From positions 1 through 19,905 of the forward strand of contig RFIM01000028.1 in assembly GCA_003695215.1 (NCBI GenBank): a stretch of DNA of 19,905 bases. Direction: 5' to 3'. Shown here one piece after another: positions 14,417 through 19,905 of this stretch. This DNA comes from Chloroflexota bacterium (GTDB lineage Bacteria > Chloroflexota > Anaerolineae > Aggregatilineales > UBA2796). The notes under the pieces were generated by a model that was given only the letters and a program-made list of their open reading frames with translations, was not told the origin of the DNA and made no database searches. The position numbers and the translations under genes are program-made. The stretch's first letter is position 1; every line of letters starts with the position of its first letter.

Positions 14417-15292
14417 CTAGAGATAAAGGTACATCTCAATGCGCTGAAAGGCCTCAAAGTAGCCGAAATGCTGCATGACCTGCCAAGCAGGATGATCGGT
14501 CGGCAAATTCTCGACTTTTGTATCTTGGGCGCTGTGCGTTTTGTGCAAGGTGTAGAGCAAGGCCTGCAGCACAGGTGCGCTCATGGCGCCGCCGAAGATC
14601 AAATGCGTCAGCTGAAACGGCAGCCGCTGGAAGATCAGCCAGCCGCTTTCGCCGTGCGGCAAAGTGGCGCGCAAGCCGCGCAGATTGCCCGAGTTGCGCA
14701 ACGAGGCTGCTTCTTCCGTCCAGGCTGCAGCCTGAGTCTGCTCATATTGGCGCAGCAAGGCAGCGATCTGCGCGCTATCGAGCACTTCAACCTCAGCCTT
14801 TGGCACATTCAGCGCTTCATCCAGCTCAAGCGGCGGACGGCGCACGACCATCAAATCGCGGATAGGCTCGAAGCCGAGTTTATAGAACAGGCGCGTGGCA
14901 GGCTCATTGCCGCGAATGACTTCTAGCTGGACGCGCCGTGCGCCTATAGCGCGCGCGTTCTCCAGCATGAGCTCAGTCAGGAATTGGCCAATATGCTTGC
15001 CGCGCCGCTCAGGGATGACGCCCAAGCGCGTGATCCAGGCGCGATCGGCGCGCACGCCGAGCATACAGACGCCAAGCTCTAGATTTTCGCTGTTCACAGC
15101 GACTGCTGAAGCGTTCAGGTCGACGTCGTAATCGCGCACGTATTCAGCCATGCGCTTGCCGTTCATCGGCATCGGCACAATGTAATCTACGCGCGCTTGG
15201 TTGTAGATATCGGCGAGCTGATCGAACGAATATTGGCTAGCCAAGACGGCTACAGCTTTGCTCGAGGGCAGTTTAGTCGGTTGTATGGTCAT
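14417..15292 (-). CDS. GNAT-family acetyltransferase with a degenerate second GNAT half
   Basis: A 291-residue protein. The N-terminal half (about 20-150) is a GNAT domain: the strand ITRLGVIPERRGKHIGQFL (87-105) carries motif A, although the first glycine of the RxxGxG acetyl-CoA loop is a histidine (H100), and NEPATRLFYKLGFEP (129-143) is motif B. Residues about 160-291 look like a second GNAT fold, ending HFGYFEAFQRIEMYLYL like a GNAT C-terminus, but without a motif A, so probably non-catalytic. Acceptor substrate unknown. The ATG was chosen because of AGGA at seven bases; a TTG 14 codons earlier is possible. The start overlaps the end of the upstream receiver gene by 20 bases, so the two are coupled. 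Confidence 0.82.
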   Translation of the reverse strand: MTIQPTKLPSSKAVAVLASQYSFDQLADIYNQARVDYIVPMPMNGKRMAEYVRDYDVDLNASAVAVNSENLELGVCMLGVRADRAWITRLGVIPERRGKHIGQFLTELMLENARAIGARRVQLEVIRGNEPATRLFYKLGFEPIRDLMVVRRPPLELDEALNVPKAEVEVLDSAQIAALLRQYEQTQAAAWTEEAASLRNSGNLRGLRATLPHGESGWLIFQRLPFQLTHLIFGGAMSAPVLQALLYTLHKTHSAQDTKVENLPTDHPAWQVMQHFGYFEAFQRIEMYLYL

Positions 15293-15707
15293 GCCTTGAT
15301 CCTGAGGTTCCGCCGTGGTCAGGCGGCTGAGCAACGGGCTCTTTTGGCTGAAGGAAGGCTTCGACTTGGGTTACAAATTGGCGCGTGTCAATCGGCTTGA
15401 TGATCACGCCCTGGCAGCCATAAGCGCGCGCCATGCTGTGAGCGGTCGCCTCGGGCCACGCTGTGAAGGCGATCAGGCGCGTCTTGGCAAGCCCAGGCTG
15501 CTGCTGCAAGAGCGCGATGACTGTCTGCCCATCAATATCAGGCAAGCCGAGATCGATCAGCACCAGATCGGGCTGCACTTCGAAGATCGTGGTCAAGCCA
15601 TCTTCGCCCGTCTCGGTCAGGATAGCGCGATGACCGGCGTTGTTGAGCAGCTTGGCGGCCAAGCGTCCGCTTTGCGCATTGTCTTCAACGATCACAATCA
15701 CAGCCAT
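15273..15707 (-). CDS. receiver-only response regulator coupled to the GNAT gene
   Basis: A 144-residue protein with one receiver domain (1-118): E8-D9 in VIVEDN, phospho-acceptor D52 in LVLIDLGLP, switch T82 in IAFTAW, and K104 in VIIKPI. After the receiver is only a hydrophilic tail rich in Pro, Gly and His (about 118-144), which lies over the overlap with the next gene and may exist because of it. There is no output domain. AAAGGA stands ten bases before the ATG. The gene heads a pair with the GNAT protein. The kinase that phosphorylates it is not in this neighbourhood; the GAF kinase at 7638-9548 is the only histidine kinase in the window. Confidence 0.9.
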   Translation of the reverse strand: MAVIVIVEDNAQSGRLAAKLLNNAGHRAILTETGEDGLTTIFEVQPDLVLIDLGLPDIDGQTVIALLQQQPGLAKTRLIAFTAWPEATAHSMARAYGCQGVIIKPIDTRQFVTQVEAFLQPKEPVAQPPDHGGTSGSRHDHTTD

Positions 15708-15760
15708 TGGAAAGCAATCCTTTGTGAGTCGGCTTGAGTTTTGCAGAGTCTAGCGCATTC

Positions 15761-15783
15761 AGCCAGCAGCACGCGCTTTTGAG
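15761..15783 (+). repeat. short dispersed repeat, copy 1
   Basis: A 23-base segment reading AGCCAGCAGCACGCGC then TTTTGAG. It recurs in slightly altered form at 15827-15848 in the same gap, and its core is found inverted at 6629-6643. Confidence 0.5.
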
Positions 15784-15826
15784 AGAATATTGAGTCAAGC
15801 CATTGCCTTTCTGCGCGCTCAGCCCT

Positions 15827-15848
15827 AGCCAGCAGCGCGCCTTTTGAG
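15827..15848 (+). repeat. short dispersed repeat, copy 2
   Basis: A 22-base relative of 15761-15783 (AGCCAGCAGCGCGCC then TTTTGAG). The 15 bases at 15824-15838 match 6629-6643 exactly on the opposite strand. The rest of the 15708-15919 gap holds the bcp promoter and no further gene. Confidence 0.5.
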
Positions 15849-15883
15849 CCCAACTTGGCAAGTTGGGCAAGGCACACTAGGAT
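15848..15883 (+). promoter_or_regulatory. candidate bcp promoter with operator-like inverted repeat
   Basis: TTGGCA (15855-15860) and TAGGAT (15878-15883) are 17 bases apart. A perfect 9-3-9 inverted repeat (15848-15856 and 15860-15868, arms GCCCAACTT/AAGTTGGGC) lies over the -35 box. This is the layout of a repressor site, for example for a peroxide or redox regulator; the regulator is not identified. Confidence 0.55.
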
Positions 15884-15919
15884 TCAAGGTGGAATTTCTA
15901 CTGCTCAGGAGAAGTGAAC

Positions 15920-16381
15920 ATGCCTGCTCGTGGTGAATTGGCACCTGATTTCGAAGCGCTGACCGATGAAGGCAAGACCATCAGGCTCTCAGACTTTCGT
16001 GGCAAGAAAGTGGTGCTGTACTTCTATCCGAAAGATTTCACCAGCGGCTGTGAGATGCAAGCCTGCGCTTTCCGCGATCACTATGCGCAGTTCGAGGCCG
16101 CCAATGCCATCATCCTTGGCGTCAGCCCTGATGATGTCGAGAGTCATCGCAAATTCCGCGAGGCGCTGAATCTACCCTTTCATCTGCTGGTAGATAGCGA
16201 CTTCAGCCTATCCAAAGCCTGGGAGAGCTACGGCACCAAAACCTACCCTGATGGCTTAACCTTCACAGGCACGCTGCGCAGCCACTTTGTGATTGATGAG
16301 CATGGCGTGATTATAGACGTGCAGAATCCTGTCAGCCCGCAGGAGAGCGCCAAACGCGCCCTTGAGGCCGTGCAGAGCTGA
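15920..16381 (+). CDS. bcp: thiol peroxidase, BCP/PrxQ-type peroxiredoxin
   Basis: A 153-residue peroxiredoxin of the usual BCP length. The catalytic motif FTSGCEMQAC holds peroxidatic C44 and, five residues on, the resolving C49, the PrxQ spacing that forms a disulphide within one helix. T41 of the TxxC motif is present; the usual proline after it is Ser. R122 in GTLRSHFVID fits the conserved arginine that lowers the Cys pKa. The enzyme reduces hydrogen peroxide and organic hydroperoxides, using thioredoxin as donor in studied members. It is cytoplasmic. The ATG follows AGGAG by eight bases; a GTG two codons earlier is too near the site. It is convergent with pyrH, 43 bases away. Confidence 0.95.
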   Translation: MPARGELAPDFEALTDEGKTIRLSDFRGKKVVLYFYPKDFTSGCEMQACAFRDHYAQFEAANAIILGVSPDDVESHRKFREALNLPFHLLVDSDFSLSKAWESYGTKTYPDGLTFTGTLRSHFVIDEHGVIIDVQNPVSPQESAKRALEAVQS

Positions 16382-16424
16382 ACGCACTATCTTGCGCGCC
16401 GCTGTGAGGCATCAGTCAGCGCAC

Positions 16425-17153
16425 TCAAGCCGTCACTAAAGTGCCGACGGCCTTGCCCATCACAGCGGCTTCCAGCATGCCTTCCTGCCAGAAGTCCAAG
16501 ACCAAGATCGGCAAGTTGTTGTCCATGCACAGCGTGAAGGCAGTCATGTCCATCACTTCAAGGCGCTTGACGATTGCTTCTTGGTAGGTCAGCCTATCGT
16601 AGCGGCGCGCATTGGGATTCTTTTTAGGATCGCTATCGTAAACGCCGTCGACTTTGGTGGCTTTGATGAGCAGCTCAGCGCCGATTTCCATAGCGCGCAG
16701 CGCAGCGGCTGTATCTGTGGTGAAGTACGGATTGCCCGTGCCGCCGCTGATGATCACCACGCGCCCTTTCTCCAGATGGCGGATAGCGCGCAAGCGAATG
16801 TACGGCTCGGCGACTTTGTTCATCTCAATGGCGCTCTGCACGCGCGTGACGATGCCTTCGCGCTGCAGCGCGTCTTGCAGCGCCAAGGCGTTCATGACCG
16901 TGGCGATCATGCCCATGTAGTCAGCAGTGGATTGATCCATGCCGCGCTCAACGCCGATTTTGCCGCGCCACAAGTTGCCTGCGCCGATCACAACGCCGAC
17001 CTGCACGCCAAGCTCATGGACGGCCTTAACGCGCCGTGCCATGAACGCTACCTGATCGGGATCGATGCCCGTGCCGCTGGCGCTGCTGAGCGCCTCGCCG
17101 CTCAGCTTGAGCAAGATGCGCTTGTAGCGCGGCACTTCATTCGAATTCTGCAT
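16425..17153 (-). CDS. pyrH: uridylate kinase (UMP kinase)
   Basis: A 242-residue UMP kinase of the amino-acid-kinase fold, converting UMP to UDP in pyrimidine synthesis and acting as a hexamer regulated by GTP and UTP in studied bacteria. The sequence opens with KRILLKLSGEAL, has GAGNLWRGK (the phosphate loop) and TTDTAAALRAMEIGAELLIKATKVDGVYDSDPKKNP in the nucleotide-binding half. The ATG is preceded by TAGG at a short distance; a TTG two codons upstream is also in frame. It follows tsf on the same strand, as in many bacteria, but an intrinsic terminator lies between them, so it may need its own promoter or read-through. frr, normally next, is not here; bcp is convergent instead. Confidence 0.96.
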   Translation of the reverse strand: MQNSNEVPRYKRILLKLSGEALSSASGTGIDPDQVAFMARRVKAVHELGVQVGVVIGAGNLWRGKIGVERGMDQSTADYMGMIATVMNALALQDALQREGIVTRVQSAIEMNKVAEPYIRLRAIRHLEKGRVVIISGGTGNPYFTTDTAAALRAMEIGAELLIKATKVDGVYDSDPKKNPNARRYDRLTYQEAIVKRLEVMDMTAFTLCMDNNLPILVLDFWQEGMLEAAVMGKAVGTLVTA

Positions 17154-17172
17154 ATGCAACCTACGCTCTCTA

Positions 17173-17184
17173 CCTTCTAGAAGG
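17173..17184. repeat. 12-base perfect palindrome before pyrH
   Basis: CCTTCTAGAAGG is a perfect palindrome, two bases after the end of the tsf terminator T-run on the minus strand and 20 bases before the pyrH ATG. It could serve as an operator or a small hairpin in the pyrH leader. Confidence 0.5.
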
Positions 17185-17186
17185 GC

Positions 17187-17216
17187 AAAAAAAGGATCAG
17201 GTAAGCGACCTGATCC
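17187..17216 (-). terminator. intrinsic terminator after tsf
   Basis: Read on the minus strand, a perfect nine-base-pair stem (17216-17208 with 17202-17194, five-base loop) is followed directly by seven T residues (17193-17187). This is a textbook rho-independent terminator, 36 bases after the tsf stop codon. Confidence 0.9.
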
Positions 17217-17252
17217 CTCAGCAAGCCTAGCTATATGAACGCAGTGCTGCGC

Positions 17253-17873
17253 TCATTCAGCAGCTTCATCAGCCACACCTTCGCCAAGCTCAAAGCGCGC
17301 GAAGCGCCGCACCACGATGTTCTCCTTGATCTCGGCGATCAAATCCGTCAGCACCTCAGAGACCTTCTTGGAATCGTCGAAGAACCAGGGCTGTTCCATC
17401 AGCACGATCTCTTCGTACCACTTGTTCATGCGCCCATCGACGATCTTGGCGGCTACAGCCTCGCTTTTGCCTTCGGCCAGAGTGCGCTCAAGCTGAATGC
17501 GGCGCTCTTTCTCGATGATCTCTTGCGGTATGTCCTCGCGGCGGATGTAGCGCGGCGCCGCGTTAGCGATGTGCAATGCCAAATCCTTGGCAAATTGACG
17601 GAACTGCTCATTGCGTGCCACGAAGTCCGTCTCGCTGTTGACTTCAACGATCACGCCGAGCCGCCCGTTGTGATGCATATAGGTCTGCACGATGCCGTCG
17701 TTGGCCACGCGCCCAGACTTCTTAGCCGCAGTTGCGGCGCCTTTCTTGCGCAGATACTCAACCGCCTTGGTCAAGTCGCCTGCGCTCTCAGCGAGCGCAG
17801 TGCGGCACTCGTTGAAGCCGGCGCCCGTCATCTCGCGCAGCTGCTTGACCATTTGTGCACTTACTTCAGCCAC
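17253..17873 (-). CDS. tsf: elongation factor Ts
   Basis: EF-Ts, the GDP/GTP exchange factor for EF-Tu. The N-terminal UBA-like domain reads MAEVSAQMVKQLREMTGAGF and the core has VNSETDFVARNEQF, with the conserved TDFV at 82-85 that contacts EF-Tu. At 206 residues it is a short form, close to the Thermus type and far from E. coli (283), with one core subdomain missing. The start is set to the GTG that gives the canonical MAEVSAQMVK beginning and has AAGGAG eight bases before it; the GTG three codons earlier has no spacer. The Shine-Dalgarno overlaps the rpsB stop (TAAGGAG), so translation is coupled. A strong terminator follows. Confidence 0.96.
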   Translation of the reverse strand: MAEVSAQMVKQLREMTGAGFNECRTALAESAGDLTKAVEYLRKKGAATAAKKSGRVANDGIVQTYMHHNGRLGVIVEVNSETDFVARNEQFRQFAKDLALHIANAAPRYIRREDIPQEIIEKERRIQLERTLAEGKSEAVAAKIVDGRMNKWYEEIVLMEQPWFFDDSKKVSEVLTDLIAEIKENIVVRRFARFELGEGVADEAAE

Positions 17874-17885
17874 AGATGTCACTCC

Positions 17886-18722
17886 TTAGTTTTCGTCCTC
17901 ATCCTCAAAGCTGAGGCTATCGAGCCGTGCTATGGTCGAGGCGCCTAGGAAGGTTTGGTTATCCAGGTCATCCAGGCTGTCATCCTCAGGCTCGAAGGCA
18001 GCCATGCTCGGCTCCAGCTCTTCGTCCGCAACTTTGCCGCCAATGGCAAGCCCTTCAAGCACGGCATCGGCAATCTTACTTGTGAGCAGCTTGATGGCGC
18101 GAATGGCATCATCATTGGCAGGGATCACGTAATCAATCGGCTCAGGGTCGCAGTTGGTATCCACGAGCGCGATGATAGGAATGCCGAGGATGTTGGCTTC
18201 CTTGACGGCAGTGTGCTCACGGCGCACGTCTACTACATAAAGCATGCTCGGCAGGCGCGTCATGTGGCGCAAGCCGCCAAGGCGCACCCGTAGCTTCTCG
18301 ACCATGCGTTGGCGACGCAGCAGCTCTTTCTTGGTCAAAAAGCCAACCACGCCGCGCTCCATCTCTTCCTCAAAGCGCTTGAGCTGGTCGATGCGCGCCT
18401 TGATAGTGCGCCAATTGGTCAGGGTGCCGCCTAGCCAGCGCTGATTGACGTAGGGCATGCCGCAGCGCTCAGCTTCCTGCTGAATGGTCTCCTGCGCTTG
18501 GCGCTTTGTGCCAACGAACAGAATCTTGTTGCCCGCCGCAACCGTCTCTTTGACGCGCTCGTAGGCTTCTTCCAGGTTAATGAGCGTCTGCTGCAGATCG
18601 AGGATGTGGATGCCGTTGCGCTCAGTGAAGATGTACGGCTTCATGCGCGGGTCCCACTTCTTGGCGCGATGCCCGAAGTGGACGCCCGTCTCCAGAAGCG
18701 CTTTCATCGAAACGATAGACAT
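17886..18722 (-). CDS. rpsB: ribosomal protein S2
   Basis: 30S protein S2, which sits at the head of the small subunit and bridges S1 in many bacteria. The 278 residues begin with VSMKALLETGVHFGHR and include the family signatures FVGTKRQAQE and PIIALVDTNCDPEPIDYVIPANDDA. The C-terminal tail (about 236-278) is strongly acidic (EPEDDSLDDL, then SFEDEDEN), making it longer than E. coli S2 (241); such tails vary between phyla. It heads the rpsB-tsf operon, with tsf 12 bases downstream. A promoter with a TTGAAA/TATACT pair gives a leader of about 120 bases. AAGGAG lies 11 bases before the ATG and AAGG is nearer, at three bases. Confidence 0.97.
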   Translation of the reverse strand: MSIVSMKALLETGVHFGHRAKKWDPRMKPYIFTERNGIHILDLQQTLINLEEAYERVKETVAAGNKILFVGTKRQAQETIQQEAERCGMPYVNQRWLGGTLTNWRTIKARIDQLKRFEEEMERGVVGFLTKKELLRRQRMVEKLRVRLGGLRHMTRLPSMLYVVDVRREHTAVKEANILGIPIIALVDTNCDPEPIDYVIPANDDAIRAIKLLTSKIADAVLEGLAIGGKVADEELEPSMAAFEPEDDSLDDLDNQTFLGASTIARLDSLSFEDEDEN

Positions 18723-18851
18723 GAACCTTGTAACTCCTTCAGGTTTGTGTTAGACCGCCTCTCGCCCCTCTTCTGCAGCGCTCATTCCTAGGGAACACAC
18801 ACGCCGCATCAGGGCAAGGCTGAACTAGACGCGATCTGCGCCCGACTGCGC

Positions 18852-18881
18852 AGTATAGCACAGCCTAGCCCGCCCTTTCAA
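18852..18881 (-). promoter_or_regulatory. rpsB-tsf promoter
   Basis: On the minus strand TTGAAA (18881-18876) and TATACT (18857-18852) are 18 bases apart, with TG before the -10 (TGCTATACT). Predicted transcription starts near 18845, so the leader of about 120 bases may hold S2 autoregulation. The 18723-18991 gap contains this and the GT2 promoter but no convincing gene. Confidence 0.7.
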
Positions 18882-18978
18882 GGGTCTTCAGTCTCGCTTC
18901 CAGGAATGGCACAGGAAACCTCTCCGTGCTCAGGCTTGGTTCGGGCAAGCGTGCTCTTTAACTTGCAAGACGGCACGG

Positions 18979-18984
18979 TAGAAT
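18979..18984 (+). promoter_or_regulatory. candidate -10 box of the GT2 gene
   Basis: TAGAAT ends seven bases before the ATG of the GT2 gene, so transcription would begin at the start codon (leaderless mRNA). There is no clear ribosome-binding site between them, and no convincing -35 box. Confidence 0.35.
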
Positions 18985-18991
18985 AGACGAC

Positions 18992-19905
18992 ATGGTCACT
19001 CAAGAGACTATCCAACAACTCAAGGACGCGACTCTAACGCCAATTATCGCGGTTATCCCTGCCTTCAACGAGGATCGCTTCATTGCCAGCGTGGTGTTGA
19101 AGGCGCGCCGTCATGTGGATCACGTCCTGGTGATCGATGATGGCTCGCAAGATGAGACGGCGTGGCTAGCCGAAGCTGCTGGCGCTGAAGTGATCCGTCA
19201 GCCCAACAGCGGCAAGGCCGCGGCCTTGAACACGGGCTTAGCAGCGGCACAAGCGCGCAAGGCCGCGGCCGTTGTCCTGCTCGATGGCGACGGCCAGCAC
19301 GATCCAAACGATATTCCGCGCCTGCTAGCGCCCATTCGCAGCGGCGCCGCCGATCTGGTGGTCGGCTCACGCTTCATGGGCTTGCCCAGCAACACGCCGC
19401 GCTGGCGCATTCTTGGGCAACAGGTGCTCACAGCGCTGACTAACGCCGCCTCAGGCGTGCCGCTCTCCGATTCGCAAAGCGGCTTTCGGGCGCTCTCGCA
19501 GCGCGCGCTCAGCCTGATGAATTTCACCTCGCGCGGCTTCTCGGTCGAGTCTGAAATGCAGTTTATCTTGCGCCAACACCAGTTGCAGACGCTTGAAGTG
19601 CCGATCAGCGTCAACTACGACGAAAAACCGAAGCGCAATCCTTTTGCGCACGGCCTCCAAGTGCTGACGGGCATTCTGCGCTTGGTCGGTCAACATCGGC
19701 CGCTCTTTTTCTTCGGCGTGACAGGCGCTATGGCTATTGTGGTCGGCTTGTTGCTTGGCGCGAGCGTTGTCTCGACTTACAACACCTACTCCGCTTTGGC
19801 GCTCGGCACAGCGCTGATCGCCATCACCTTGTGCATCATCGGCGTGTTCGCCATCTTCACAGGCGTGATCTTGCACACCATCCGTGCTTACATGACTGAG
19901 CGACG
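18992..19905 (+). CDS. family 2 glycosyltransferase with C-terminal membrane helices (partial)
   Basis: An open frame of 304 codons runs off the right edge with no stop, so the C-terminus is missing. Residues about 17-180 form a GT-A catalytic domain: IPAFNED at the nucleotide site, IDDGSQDET (48-56) and DGDGQHD (98-104), whose aspartates bind the sugar nucleotide and metal, then DSQSGFRA (160-167). Two membrane helices follow, about 237-260 and 266-293. This is the layout of polyprenyl-phosphate sugar transferases (dolichol-phosphate-mannose synthase or GtrB-like), which load a sugar onto a lipid carrier on the inner face of the membrane. The sugar and lipid are not determinable. It is divergent from rpsB, and its start lacks a ribosome-binding site. 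Confidence 0.9.
   Translation, partial: MVTQETIQQLKDATLTPIIAVIPAFNEDRFIASVVLKARRHVDHVLVIDDGSQDETAWLAEAAGAEVIRQPNSGKAAALNTGLAAAQARKAAAVVLLDGDGQHDPNDIPRLLAPIRSGAADLVVGSRFMGLPSNTPRWRILGQQVLTALTNAASGVPLSDSQSGFRALSQRALSLMNFTSRGFSVESEMQFILRQHQLQTLEVPISVNYDEKPKRNPFAHGLQVLTGILRLVGQHRPLFFFGVTGAMAIVVGLLLGASVVSTYNTYSALALGTALIAITLCIIGVFAIFTGVILHTIRAYMTER

Noticed and set aside
18750..18785. Eleven-codon ORF (MSAAEEGREAV) in the rpsB leader
   Set aside because: The AGGA before its ATG has no spacer and the peptide is not recognisable, so it is not called as a gene.

Overview
This window reads as a chromosomal housekeeping stretch of a moderately GC-rich bacterium, most likely a Chloroflexota member of the Anaerolineae type. 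That is an inference. It rests on secreted proteins with long Thr/Pro linkers (TPTAT-like) joined to LysM or C39/TPR modules, a short EF-Ts, an S2 with an acidic tail, and many stand-alone receiver proteins next to a GAF-GAF histidine kinase. I see no phage, plasmid, insertion sequence, CRISPR, tRNA or rRNA. Coding density is high: 21 genes, and no gene-free gap longer than about 270 bases.

Left part (1-6600). On the minus strand are a secreted GH3 beta-N-acetylhexosaminidase-like enzyme, acetyl-CoA synthetase (acs) and a PHP-domain phosphoesterase. The PHP gene is divergent from osmC, and their two promoters appear to share one -35 box. osmC runs head-on into a membrane-anchored C39-peptidase/TPR protein, with stop codons one base apart.

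Signalling block (6658-9548). A soluble GAF-GAF histidine kinase is followed by two receiver-only response regulators in one minus-strand operon. None of the three has a DNA-binding output domain. A perfect 9-6-9 inverted repeat covers the kinase start codon.

Centre (9686-12960, plus strand). A VOC/glyoxalase-fold protein, a LysM lipoprotein with a Thr/Pro stalk, a Nudix ADP-ribose-pyrophosphatase-type hydrolase, and a seven-repeat TPR lipoprotein translationally coupled to the Nudix gene. This run collides with a minus-strand group, again with stops one base apart.

Right part (12962-19905). The minus strand carries a receiver-only regulator overlapping a double GNAT acetyltransferase, then an adenine/xanthine-type phosphoribosyltransferase overlapping a PIG-L deacetylase. 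A bcp peroxiredoxin (plus) faces the translation/nucleotide cluster rpsB-tsf-(terminator)-pyrH (minus). The usual next gene, frr, is absent. A GT2 glycosyltransferase with two C-terminal membrane helices starts divergently from rpsB and runs off the window.

CDS starts were set by ribosome-binding-site spacing and family alignment from memory. In five genes (PHP, osmC, first receiver, GNAT, bcp) an in-frame ATG was preferred to an upstream GTG/TTG; in pyrH an ATG was preferred to a TTG; in tsf an internal GTG was preferred. Promoters and operators were found by eye, without statistics. No single novel system stands out. The best leads are the output-less kinase/receiver operon, the start-codon hairpin of its kinase, the receiver-GNAT overlap, and the shared divergent promoter at 4739-4791.
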